Shown here in pieces: positions 1-7,706 of a stretch of DNA of 64,000 bases. The notes under the pieces are model-generated. The model saw nothing but the letters and a program-made list of their open reading frames with translations, ran no database searches and was not told where the DNA came from. This stretch comes from Alkalimarinus sediminis (GTDB lineage Bacteria; Pseudomonadota; Gammaproteobacteria; Pseudomonadales; Oleiphilaceae). Made by a program: the position numbers and the translations under genes. The stretch is taken from positions 1,125,001 through 1,189,000 of the forward strand of contig NZ_CP101527.1 of assembly GCF_026427595.1 (NCBI RefSeq), in the 5' to 3' direction. Within the stretch, counting starts at the first letter, position 1. Every line of letters begins with the position of its first letter.

Positions 1-569
1 GTTTCGACTATCGTTTAGGTTTTAGGTTTTCAACCTATGCGTATCGCGCTATCAACCAAAATATTCATTTAGCAGTACATAAAAACAGTTCCCTTGTTCG
101 TAAGCCGTTCAATAAAATGAAAGAAAACAGGGTGATAGAGCATGCGAGGCGCCAACTTGAGCAAATTCAAGGTCGAAGGCCATCGTTGGCTGAAGTTGCA
201 AAACACATTTCGATGCCTTTAGATACGGTTAAGAACATCTCATCAAGCCAACAAATCAGTCTGGTTGAGCCCAACACCGAAGAGTCTGATGAAATGGATT
301 ACCTGTTTAGTCAAGGAACCTATAGCAGTGAAGTGGGAAAAGAGTTAGAGAATAGCGTTGACTATGGGGTTGTGAAAGCCGTGATGTCTAAGCTAAAGCC
401 TCGAGATAGACTCATCATGCAGATGAGGTTTGGCATCGGTTGCCGAAAAGATCATACACTTGAAGAAATCGCAATGCAGATTGGCCTTACCAAAGAGCGT
501 GTGAGGCAAATTGTTAATACCAGCATCGATAAAATTAAGGCAGAATTAGTGCCGGGTAGCGATATATGA
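1..569 (+). CDS. RNA polymerase sigma-70 family factor, RpoD/RpoS-like (5' end outside window)
   Basis: The reading frame is open to the left edge (first complete codon at 3), so the ATG at 117 is internal. The first residues (FDYRLGFRFSTYAYRAINQN) are a recognisable region 2.3/2.4, the -10 recognition helix. Region 3 follows at about 117-260. Region 4 ends with a helix-turn-helix (TLEEIAMQIGLTKERVRQI) that would bind the -35 box. The sequence is close to group 2/3 sigma factors, but the aromatic residues of region 2.4 differ from RpoD (YRAINQN instead of the WWIRQA type), so promoter preference may differ. The missing N-terminus prevents a choice between an RpoS paralogue and another alternative sigma. 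The DCC-family gene starts 7 bases after the stop and may be co-transcribed. Confidence 0.88.
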   Translation, partial: FDYRLGFRFSTYAYRAINQNIHLAVHKNSSLVRKPFNKMKENRVIEHARRQLEQIQGRRPSLAEVAKHISMPLDTVKNISSSQQISLVEPNTEESDEMDYLFSQGTYSSEVGKELENSVDYGVVKAVMSKLKPRDRLIMQMRFGIGCRKDHTLEEIAMQIGLTKERVRQIVNTSIDKIKAELVPGSDI

Positions 570-576
570 GGTGGGT

Positions 577-1038
577 ATGGCTAATACCACGCAAAGTATA
601 CTGACCATCTATTATGATGGCGATTGCCCCATGTGCAGCGCCGAAATGGCACATTTAAAGGGTAAGGATGATCGGGGTCTCATTAAGTTGGTTAATTTAC
701 ATGATGCTAACTTTAACACCCAGAACCCCGGTATCGACTTTGACCAAGCGATGAAAATATTACATGGTCATTATCAGGGTAAACTGTTACTCGGCTTAGA
801 AGTCACTCATAGAGCGTGGACCCTAGTCGGTAAAGGGTTTTGGGTGGCTCCTCTCAACTGGCCTGTGATAAAGCCGATCTCACACTGGTTGTATTGCTGG
901 GTCGCTAAATATAGGCACCCAATATCTACCTTTTTGTCTAGGGTGTTTGGGGTAGGGCAACAACCGTGTGATAGTGGGGTCTGTTATGGCAAAAGACACG
1001 ACGTTAAAGGGAAGAAAACAGATGGAGAAAAAGGGTAG
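577..1038 (+). CDS. DCC-family (DUF393/YuxK-like) thiol-disulfide oxidoreductase
   Basis: A 153-residue protein with the family signature near the N-terminus (YYDGDCPMC: DGxCPxC, a thioredoxin-like redox motif). A second Cys pair lies near the C-terminus (QQPCDSGVCYG). Family members are small predicted oxidoreductases of unknown substrate. The ATG at 577 has GAGGTG just upstream; a GTG at 571 in the same frame is possible but has a poorer ribosome site. The C-terminal tail is lysine-rich. The gene follows the sigma factor closely and ends at the edge of a repeat-rich, gene-free stretch. Family membership is clear; cellular role is unknown. Confidence 0.85.
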   Translation: MANTTQSILTIYYDGDCPMCSAEMAHLKGKDDRGLIKLVNLHDANFNTQNPGIDFDQAMKILHGHYQGKLLLGLEVTHRAWTLVGKGFWVAPLNWPVIKPISHWLYCWVAKYRHPISTFLSRVFGVGQQPCDSGVCYGKRHDVKGKKTDGEKG

Positions 1039-1352
1039 AAAAGCGGGTAAAGAGGCGTTTAAACAAAATATATTATGTAGTAGCTCAGATTTGATCTGAC
1101 AGAATTTAAATTAGGTTATGACCTTACCTGACAGCTCTTCGCACTTTCCTGTTCTCAATGATCACGTTCTCCTAGCCTGCTTTAGACTCTTAATAGGAAG
1201 TTTAAAGCAGGCCAAATCGGGAGGTAGTTAATCCTCGCGTAGAGTTAAAAAGCGAACAATTTTTGAGTAACAATAAACTGCTGGCTAAAGAGTAATAGCA
1301 ATAGTTATTAAGGCGATCACAAAACAGACATTTACATTTCAATCATTGAAAA

Positions 1353-1431
1353 TATAGGGTGCGCTTGCGCACCATTGGAAGCTTGGAACAATTTCTAACT
1401 GGTGCCATTCGGTGCGCAAGCGCACCCTATA
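1353..1431 (-). repeat. 79-bp palindromic repeat (copy 1), minus orientation
   Basis: Two perfect 21-bp arms (1353-1373 and 1411-1431) face each other. Each arm itself contains the hairpin GGTGCGCTTGCGCACC (7-bp stem, 2-base loop), so the unit resembles a pair of REP sequences, as in a BIME. The 37-bp centre matches, as reverse complement, the centres of the copies at 31228-31306 and 31484-31562. Similarity continues for about 130 bp on the right (to about 1555), covering the same flanking sequence found in the tandem array near 31.4 kb. Confidence 0.85.
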
Positions 1432-1636
1432 ATTCTATGCGACGCATGGTTACTGGATAGTATTGCAGCATTTCAACAACACCTGCTTTAGGTCAGAGGC
1501 CTCCTTTATGACGGATTAAAAGGGTCGGATAGGAGTAAAAGCGATCATTCTTCGTAGACAAAAGAATAGCTTGCCTCCACCCTAAAGCAGACATTACTGA
1601 TGTACTGCTCTTCGCCCAAAGTGGCCGATCCCATAA

Positions 1637-1814
1637 TCATTCCCGCGGACTAGGTGAATTGCGAAGCAAGAGATAGCACCCTGAAGTGGGCGGGAATCCA
1701 TACTAGACAACTTGATTGATATCGTATTTATCAAAAATATTCAGATGGTTTCGTTAGTTTTTTCGATAACGTTGGTAGCATCAAACAATGGATTCCCGCC
1801 TTCGCGGGAATGAC
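1637..1814. repeat. Dispersed TCATTCCCGCG / GGATTCCCGCC repeat pair
   Basis: The segment 1637-1700 begins TCATTCCCGCG and ends GCGGGAATCCA. It is similar over its length, in the same orientation, to 31023-31085. A second palindromic piece at 1788-1814 reads GGATTCCCGCCTTCGCGGGA, a short hairpin of the type widely scattered in proteobacterial intergenic regions. Both lie within the 848-bp inverted-repeat element. No coding potential is seen. Confidence 0.6.
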
Positions 1815-1963
1815 AACAGGGCTGCTGCTTGTGTCGCCTTTGTGGCAATTTTTGAAGTCTTCTATTGTTCGAGTTTATCTAAGCTTAAAATAAATTCTGT
1901 CAGGTCAGGTATGAGCTACTACATATATTAAAGTCTCAAGCGTTTATTTAGACCGATAAAACG

Positions 1964-2179
1964 TTAGATCCAACCTATTTTCCAGATGTCACTGTTTTTG
2001 AGCTCATGCCAATCAATTGAATATTGATTTTGATTGATGACGGCCTCTATCACGCACTCTATTACCCGTTGCTCTTCGTCGAACTTTACCACCACGACGA
2101 CGAAATGCTTCTCTTTATTTGTCACCCTGGTTTTGGTCCACTTGCTATGAAGCAGTGCTTTAGGGCTTAACCTATTCAT
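1964..2179 (-). CDS. TIGR02450/DUF2389 family small Trp-rich protein
   Basis: A 71-residue protein with the family pattern: an N-terminal NRLSPKALLHSKWT, then an EKHF motif, an LEAV-like ECVIEAV, and the closing DWHELKNSDIWKIGW rich in tryptophan. These match my memory of the small Trp-rich DUF2389 family found in gammaproteobacteria and cyanobacteria, of unknown function. The start has a strong AAGGAAAG ribosome site. It is the next gene downstream of the acyl-CoA dehydrogenase on the same strand, separated by a strong hairpin, and it ends about 35 bp from the 848-bp repeat element. Confidence 0.85.
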   Translation of the reverse strand: MNRLSPKALLHSKWTKTRVTNKEKHFVVVVVKFDEEQRVIECVIEAVINQNQYSIDWHELKNSDIWKIGWI

Positions 2180-2217
2180 GATCTTTCCTTTTTATGTTGC
2201 TGGACTTTGACCGGGTT

Positions 2218-2250
2218 GCCGGCCGAGAGGCTATTGTCCTCACGACCGGC
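2218..2250 (-). other. Strong 13-bp hairpin between acyl-CoA dehydrogenase and DUF2389 genes
   Basis: Arms 2218-2230 and 2238-2250 pair over 13 positions with one mismatch and one G-U, GC-rich, around a 7-base loop. On the minus strand it lies 19 bases after the acyl-CoA dehydrogenase stop. No U-tract follows, so it is not a standard intrinsic terminator. It could protect the upstream mRNA 3' end or act with Rho. Confidence 0.5.
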
Positions 2251-2268
2251 GAGTGAAAATGAACTACC

Positions 2269-4035
2269 TTAGAACTCCTCCTCGGTTAAGGCCATCAGCG
2301 TCTCTTTTCCTGACTTAACTTCTTCAGCTAACGCTGTCATTTCTGGTTGGAACAACCGGAAATAGTGATCAGCGGTTTTGCGTTTGCTCGACAGAAATGC
2401 CTCACTATAACTTCCCACAGTCTCTTCAGCTTCTGACTGAGCGGCCATTTTTGCCCACAGCACAGCTACAGTGGTGAGTGCGAACATTCTTAATAACGGC
2501 GTTGCTGCCGAAGCGGCTTCTAATGGATCTTTTGCAGCTTTAATAACAAGGCCACCAAGTGTTTCTTGAAGTATTTCAATAAAACTATTGGCCGATGCCA
2601 AGTGGCTGCTATTACTCACTCCTTCGAGAAGCTGTTTGATTTCAGAAAGATAAGTATGGGCTAACCTTCCACCTTTCATGGTTAGTTTTCTACCGACCAA
2701 ATCGAGTGCTTGTATACCGTTAGTGCCCTCGTATATTCTGGCAATTCTGCCATCTCTCAGTAGTTGCTCTACTGGCCAATCTTGGGTAAATCCTGCTCCC
2801 CCCATAGACTGGAGCGCTTGGTCACAGCTTACGAAACCTTCATCGGTTAAGAAAGACTTAACAATAGGTGTCATAAGCTGAACGATATCATCGGAGCGCT
2901 CTCGCTGATCGGCGTCAGCATGTGCATGACTCAAATCTAAGTGGAGGCCTGTCCAATATGCCATGGCTCTTGACCCTTCGATGATTGCTTTCTGCCTAAG
3001 AAGCATACGCCTTACATCTGGATGTACAATGATTGGGTCTGCTTTTTCGTCGGGCTTTACTGCACCTGCAATCGAACGGCTTTGTAGACGCTCTTTAGCA
3101 AAAGATCGGGATACTTGATAACCGGTTTCAGCTAAACCCAAGCCCTGCATGCCCACCATGATTCGAGCGGCATTCATCATAGTAAACATACATTTTAGGC
3201 CTTTGTTAGGCTCACCGATGAGCCAACCTTTTGCACTTTCAAAATTCATGACACAGGTCGCTGAACCCTTGATACCCATTTTGTGTTCTAGACCACCACA
3301 AAATGCTGTATTGCGTGTGCCGTCTTCAAGAAACTTTGGTACTAAGAAGAGTGAAATACCTCGGCTACCTTCTGGTGCATCGGGTAATTTAGCGAGAACT
3401 AAATGAACGATATTATCGACTAGATCCTGTTCGCCACCAGTGATCCATATTTTAGTACCTGTGATATCGTAAGCATCTCCATTGGGGATGGCTTTGGTGC
3501 CTATAAGTCCTAGATCGGTGCCGCACTGAGGCTCTGTTAAGCACATGGTGCCCGTCCACTCCCCAGAGACTAGTTTAGGCAGATACTTACTTTGAAGATC
3601 TTCACTGCCATGTTCAGTTAGACAGTCGATTGCACCATGGGAGAGCCCAGGGTACATGCCGAATGATAAATTGGTTGAGCAAACCATCTCATCTACGATC
3701 ATTTTGAGTAGATGGGGTAGGCCTTGGCCGCCAAAATCTGGTGAAGCTGATAACCCACTCCATCCGCCTTGCATATAATGCTGGTAGGCATCTTTATAGC
3801 CGTCTGGGGTTTTGACCGAATAGGTTTCAGGGTCGTACTGGCAACCCTCTCGATCACCCTGGGCATTAACGGGAAGCAAAACCTGCTCTGCAAACTTAGC
3901 TGCTTCGTCCATTACGGCTTTAAACAGGTCTTCTGTGGCATCTTCGAAAGCTTCACACTCTGCTATTTTGTTGGCATGCAGAGTATCAAACAGCAAGAAA
4001 TTCATATCATCTAAAGGTGCTTTATAGTGACTCAC
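2269..4035 (-). CDS. Acyl-CoA dehydrogenase with C-terminal extension (DmdC-type)
   Basis: A flavoprotein that oxidises an acyl-CoA to the trans-2-enoyl-CoA, passing electrons to ETF; probably cytosolic fatty or short-chain acyl-CoA catabolism. With a start at the GTG at 4035 the protein is 588 residues, typical for DmdC/AidB-like members, and opens with SHYKAPLDDM, the usual family start. The GTG has GAGG six bases upstream, which beats the in-frame TTG at 4086 and ATG at 4056. An N-terminal acyl-CoA dehydrogenase helical domain is followed by the beta domain (CLTEPQCGTDLG, KIWITGGEQD). The catalytic Glu sits in IYEGTNGIQA (about residue 436), and an extra C-terminal domain of about 120 residues follows. 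Whether the substrate is 3-methylmercaptopropionyl-CoA or a plain acyl-CoA cannot be told. Confidence 0.95.
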   Translation of the reverse strand: MSHYKAPLDDMNFLLFDTLHANKIAECEAFEDATEDLFKAVMDEAAKFAEQVLLPVNAQGDREGCQYDPETYSVKTPDGYKDAYQHYMQGGWSGLSASPDFGGQGLPHLLKMIVDEMVCSTNLSFGMYPGLSHGAIDCLTEHGSEDLQSKYLPKLVSGEWTGTMCLTEPQCGTDLGLIGTKAIPNGDAYDITGTKIWITGGEQDLVDNIVHLVLAKLPDAPEGSRGISLFLVPKFLEDGTRNTAFCGGLEHKMGIKGSATCVMNFESAKGWLIGEPNKGLKCMFTMMNAARIMVGMQGLGLAETGYQVSRSFAKERLQSRSIAGAVKPDEKADPIIVHPDVRRMLLRQKAIIEGSRAMAYWTGLHLDLSHAHADADQRERSDDIVQLMTPIVKSFLTDEGFVSCDQALQSMGGAGFTQDWPVEQLLRDGRIARIYEGTNGIQALDLVGRKLTMKGGRLAHTYLSEIKQLLEGVSNSSHLASANSFIEILQETLGGLVIKAAKDPLEAASAATPLLRMFALTTVAVLWAKMAAQSEAEETVGSYSEAFLSSKRKTADHYFRLFQPEMTALAEEVKSGKETLMALTEEEF

Positions 4036-4258
4036 ATTTAACCTCGTATCTTTCATGGGTTGGTCTACAAGCTGTGACCAGTTCAAAAACGATTTTCAAA
4101 TACGAAATGCATCGTATTGTGCTAATCAATACGGTTAACTGGCCCTTTTGGATCAACTATTAGTTAAAGAAAAGATCCATTAAGCTCTTTTGGTCGTATC
4201 TATGCTGTAGCTGTTTAATAATGGATGGGTGCATCTGAGAAGTATTAAGCGAGGTCAA

Positions 4259-4642
4259 ATGGTAGTTTTGAAAGTAATAGGGTGTTTGTATCTGCTTTCA
4301 GGCGGGTGGTGTGCTTTCGCCCCCAGCTTGGCAGCAAGTTTTTTAGGTTTTTCGTTTTCTAATAGTACCGGGCTTGGTGAGTTTTTCGCCGTGTATGGTG
4401 GTCTGCAGGTTGGTCTTGGAGCAGCCATGGTTATAAGCTCATGGCAACCTCGTTATGTAGAGGCAGCACTGTACTTCTCGGCCATTTTCTCGTCCGCGCT
4501 GTTGCTGTTTAGAGTATTAGGGATGCTTCTATACGGTTCTACTCCTGCGTTGGCAGGAATGGCGCTACTTGAAGCTGTGATTGCGATAGGCTTATGGGCT
4601 GCTTGGAATAAGTCGAGAGTGGGGCCAGATACTACTACCTAG
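4259..4642 (+). CDS. Small membrane protein, DUF4345-like
   Basis: A 127-residue, strongly hydrophobic protein with about four membrane helices. The second helix carries GLGEFFAVYGGLQVGLGA, which resembles the NGLGEFRAVYGG pattern of DUF4345 membrane proteins. I chose the ATG at 4259, which is preceded by GAGG; the longer frame from a GTG at 4229 lacks a good ribosome site. It stands alone between the divergent acyl-CoA dehydrogenase gene and the convergent sypG-like gene. Function unknown. Confidence 0.7.
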   Translation: MVVLKVIGCLYLLSGGWCAFAPSLAASFLGFSFSNSTGLGEFFAVYGGLQVGLGAAMVISSWQPRYVEAALYFSAIFSSALLLFRVLGMLLYGSTPALAGMALLEAVIAIGLWAAWNKSRVGPDTTT

Positions 4643-4664
4643 CCCAGGGGGACTAACGCGAGGG

Positions 4665-6071
4665 TTAACTCTCCCAGCGCTCTTTTTTTCTGTAAATGGT
4701 AGATGCACTGACATCTAAGAGCGCCGCGGCTTTTGGTATATTGCCGTCGCACATATCAATGGCTCTTTCAATGGCGTCTTTTTCAACCTTCCACAATGGT
4801 GTGATGGTTGACGAATCATCCACCGTTGCAGACTCAGACGTGGCCGGCTGTGCTGAGGTAGTTTCAGGTGCTATTGGCTTCGTTGTTACGGGTGCAAAAG
4901 TACCCATATTAACCGGTGGAGGGATCATCTCAAGGGTCACTTCTGAACCGGTATTTAATACCACAATGTTCCTGATAACGTTTTGTAGTTCCCTTACGTT
5001 ACCGGGCCAGTTGTGATCCATCATAGCCCTTATGGCGTCGGGGGAAAATTGAGTAAATGACTTGTTTTCCTCTTCACTATATTGGGCTAACAGTCGGTCA
5101 ATAAGCAGCTTAACATCAGTTTCTCTGTCACGAAGAGGAGGGAGCTGTATCGGAATCACATGTAGCCGGTAGTAGAGGTCCTCTCTAAACCTGCCTTCTT
5201 GTACTTCTTTCCATGGATCTTTGTTAGTGGCACAAACAAAGCGCACATCTACGGTTTCAAGTTGCGAACCGCCTACGGGCTGAAAGGTGCCCGTTTGAAT
5301 AAAGCGTAACAGCTTTGTTTGTAGGTCAAGATCCATCTCGCAGATCTCATCCAGAAATAAGGTCCCTTTGTGTGCCTGTGTTGCTGCGCCATCTCTATTG
5401 GACTGTGCACCTGTAAAAGCGCCTTTCACGTGTCCGAATATTTCGCTCTCCATTAAATCCTTTGGGATAGCGCCGCAATTTAGTGCAATAAATGCATTTG
5501 ATTTACGGGGGCTTCTATTGTGGACTGCGTTTGCACATACTTCTTTTCCGGTTCCGCTCTCACCAGTAATAAAAATAGTTGCGTTACTCATCGCTGCACT
5601 ATCGATGATACGGTAAACCCCTTGCATTGCCAGCGATTCACCAATAAACCCTTCATAGTGGTTTCTATCAAAGCTCTCTCTCATGGTGGCTACTTCTTGA
5701 GTGAGTGCTAGGTTCTTGAGAGCATTATTAACGGTGATTTTTAATCGCTTAGCGTCAAATGGCTTAACCAGAAAGTCAAAAGAGCCGAATTGCATGGCAT
5801 TAACTGCTATATCAATTGAGCCGTGTGCGGTTATGATGATGACATTGCTGGGGATTTGTTCTTGATGAATCTTTTTTAGAATATCCATGCCATCCATATC
5901 GGGTAACTTCAAGTCTAGTAGGATAACCTCAGGAGGTTCCCGACTAATTTGAATTAATGCTTCTTTTCCGGTACCGACGGTGATAATCAGAAAGTCTTCT
6001 TGTTCGAGGTAGCTCTCATAGACGGATGCTAATGAAGGGCTGTCTTCGACTAGTAAAATTCGTTTTTTCAT
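4665..6071 (-). CDS. sypG: Sigma-54-dependent response regulator, SypG/LuxO-like
   Basis: An NtrC-class activator of 468 residues. Domains in order: receiver (1-120, phospho-acceptor Asp53 in LLDLKLPD), AAA+ sigma-54 interaction domain (Walker A GESGTGKE at 170-177, GAFTGA loop at 217-222, Walker B LFLDE at 238-242, arginine fingers in the [10 protein letters not shown] region), and a Fis-type helix-turn-helix at the C-terminus ([19 protein letters not shown]). The receiver ([20 protein letters not shown]) is close in feel to LuxO and SypG. It is the last gene of the sypA-B-C-D-phnD-F-E-G run, 72 bp after sypE. It probably binds the TTGCA-N3-TGCAA elements found upstream of all sigma-54 promoters of this locus (inference). 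Its own expression would then be autoregulated through the sypA promoter. Confidence 0.95.
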   Translation of the reverse strand: MKKRILLVEDSPSLASVYESYLEQEDFLIITVGTGKEALIQISREPPEVILLDLKLPDMDGMDILKKIHQEQIPSNVIIITAHGSIDIAVNAMQFGSFDFLVKPFDAKRLKITVNNALKNLALTQEVATMRESFDRNHYEGFIGESLAMQGVYRIIDSAAMSNATIFITGESGTGKEVCANAVHNRSPRKSNAFIALNCGAIPKDLMESEIFGHVKGAFTGAQSNRDGAATQAHKGTLFLDEICEMDLDLQTKLLRFIQTGTFQPVGGSQLETVDVRFVCATNKDPWKEVQEGRFREDLYYRLHVIPIQLPPLRDRETDVKLLIDRLLAQYSEEENKSFTQFSPDAIRAMMDHNWPGNVRELQNVIRNIVVLNTGSEVTLEMIPPPVNMGTFAPVTTKPIAPETTSAQPATSESATVDDSSTITPLWKVEKDAIERAIDMCDGNIPKAAALLDVSASTIYRKKERWES

Positions 6072-6143
6072 TAAATTAAACTAACACTCTGTTTTGAATA
6101 TTAAATTCAGTGTAGAGAATAACCTTGCTCTCTGCCACAACGG

Positions 6144-7706
6144 CTATGACTTTTGTTTGGTAAATGAGATGATTGTTCTATCATCGATAGCTTGATGAAT
6201 GTTGGCAGTTGTCAATTTAGTCAGGATAGATGTGGCCGAGGGGCGACTTGAGAAATTTGTCTGATCGGCTATGAACTGTTTAACGGATTCCTCCTCGTCA
6301 GACTTTTTGCTACCAGCCAAGCACTCGGTTAGGCCGTCTGTGTAACAAATGAGTGTTTGGTCATCTTTCAGGGTGAAGCGGGTTTGCTGGTAGTTTGAAA
6401 ACTCTGTCAGTCCTAACAGCATGCCTTCGACTTTTAGTTCTTCTATATCGTAATGGTCATTGATCTTACTGTTAGCAACAATCCAAGGGTAGGGGTGGCC
6501 TGCACTAGCTAGAGTAATGCCTCCACTTGAGGTGATTTCGATGGCTAAACAGGTCACCAAGGTCTTTGCTAGTACAGGGCTCTGGTTAATAGCTTGTGAG
6601 CATTTGTTTAATAATGCCGCTGGTGAGAGCGCTTTATCTTGCGCCAAAAAAAGACCGTGAACATATCCCGCCATTGCATGAGAAAAAAACTTAGCCTGAT
6701 CTCCGTGTCCCATTACATCGCCGAGCAGTATTAGTAGGCTATCTTCACGTTGAGTGGAGAATATGAAGTCACCGCCACCGCGACTGGCTACTTCAAATGC
6801 AGAGTCGATCTCAATCGACCCAAAACAATGGGGTAGAGAGCTCCACAAGCTGTTTGTTACAGACTGATCGAGTTCAGCGTTAATCGACTGCTTTAAATCA
6901 CTGCTTCTGTTCAAAATTCTTTTCAGTGTCTGTAGCAGTCCTTTTTTATTAATGGGTTTTTCTAAATAGTCATCAACCGAAAGATCAGCAGCAAGCTCGT
7001 GCCCATACCCTTCTGATTGCCCCGTTAAGAAGATAAACGGTACGGTGTTAGTTTGTTTATAGTTGCCCAACATACGTTTTAGCTCAAACCCATCGAGAGT
7101 CGGCATTTTTATATCGGATATCACTATATTGGGTGGTGTTAATAGAATGTAGTCGAGCGCTTCTTTTGAGTTGCTGAAAGCGGTAACGTCATAATCTGAG
7201 ATAAGGTACTCCTCAACCAGTGTGAGGATAGTGATGTCATCATCGATTAGCACAACCGTTGGTTTTGGCTCAATAGTAGATATTGGGATAGATAGAACAT
7301 TAATGGTTTTGTTTTGTCTACTAAGCTGCCTGTAATCAACGTCTGGAAATAGTGCCTTAATTAAAGGGATGCCCATTCCAGATGACTGAAGATCTCCCCC
7401 CATATTAATATTATCGAGCAGATCAGGAGACTCTAAAAGGTGATCTATCGAAGTGCCGTCATCAAACAGCTGCAGCACGTAACCACTATCATCTTGATCA
7501 ATAGCTACTTTAAGCTGAGAAGCGCTAGGGCTGTGTTTGATCACATTAGTAAGGTGTTCGCTGGTCACTAACAGAAAGTTCTCAATGATATCCTCTGATA
7601 ATTTGTAGCGACTTAACGTTGTTGTCAACGCTTGTCTAACCGCGGCCAAGTTAGATAGCTCTGGCTCAACTTCGATAATAGTTATTGCACTGCTAGAGGG
7701 TGTCAT
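6144..7706 (-). CDS. sypE: SypE-like response regulator: anti-sigma-type kinase, receiver and PP2C phosphatase
   Basis: Three domains in one 520-residue protein. First, an RsbW/HATPase serine-kinase domain (about 10-145, N-box EHLTNVIKH, G-box SSGMGIPLI). Second, a receiver (about 150-270, Asp198 in ISDIKMP). Third, a SpoIIE/PP2C phosphatase (about 290-515; GGGDFIFS, LLGDVMGHG, YTDGLTE). This arrangement, kinase-REC-phosphatase, is the hallmark of Vibrio SypE, which phosphorylates and dephosphorylates the STAS protein SypA. The ATG at 7706 has AAGGAG ten bases upstream; an earlier ATG at 7730 lacks one. It overlaps the end of the hybrid kinase gene by 14 bases, so the two are translationally coupled. 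All catalytic motifs of both enzyme domains look intact. Confidence 0.93.
   Translation of the reverse strand: MTPSSSAITIIEVEPELSNLAAVRQALTTTLSRYKLSEDIIENFLLVTSEHLTNVIKHSPSASQLKVAIDQDDSGYVLQLFDDGTSIDHLLESPDLLDNINMGGDLQSSGMGIPLIKALFPDVDYRQLSRQNKTINVLSIPISTIEPKPTVVLIDDDITILTLVEEYLISDYDVTAFSNSKEALDYILLTPPNIVISDIKMPTLDGFELKRMLGNYKQTNTVPFIFLTGQSEGYGHELAADLSVDDYLEKPINKKGLLQTLKRILNRSSDLKQSINAELDQSVTNSLWSSLPHCFGSIEIDSAFEVASRGGGDFIFSTQREDSLLILLGDVMGHGDQAKFFSHAMAGYVHGLFLAQDKALSPAALLNKCSQAINQSPVLAKTLVTCLAIEITSSGGITLASAGHPYPWIVANSKINDHYDIEELKVEGMLLGLTEFSNYQQTRFTLKDDQTLICYTDGLTECLAGSKKSDEEESVKQFIADQTNFSSRPSATSILTKLTTANIHQAIDDRTIISFTKQKS

Larger units (their letters stand above)
1076..1923. mobile_element. 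848-bp MITE-like element with terminal inverted repeats and 7-bp target duplication
   Basis: The ends are inverted repeats. TGTAGTAGCTCA at 1076-1087 is matched perfectly by its complement at 1912-1923, and 32 of the outer 38 positions match between the two ends. The element is flanked on both sides by the direct repeat TATATTA (1069-1075 and 1924-1930), as expected for a target-site duplication. No open reading frame of transposase size is present, so it would be non-autonomous. Inside are a copy of the 79-bp palindrome also found near 31.2-31.6 kb, a dispersed TCATTCCCGCG-type repeat, and a short hairpin around TAAAGCAGG at about 1175-1212. I do not recognise the parent transposon. Confidence 0.6.

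Noticed and set aside
117-569. A sigma-factor gene starting at the ATG at 117
   Set aside because: The frame is open to base 3 and the upstream codons encode a proper region 2.4, so the gene continues from outside the window.
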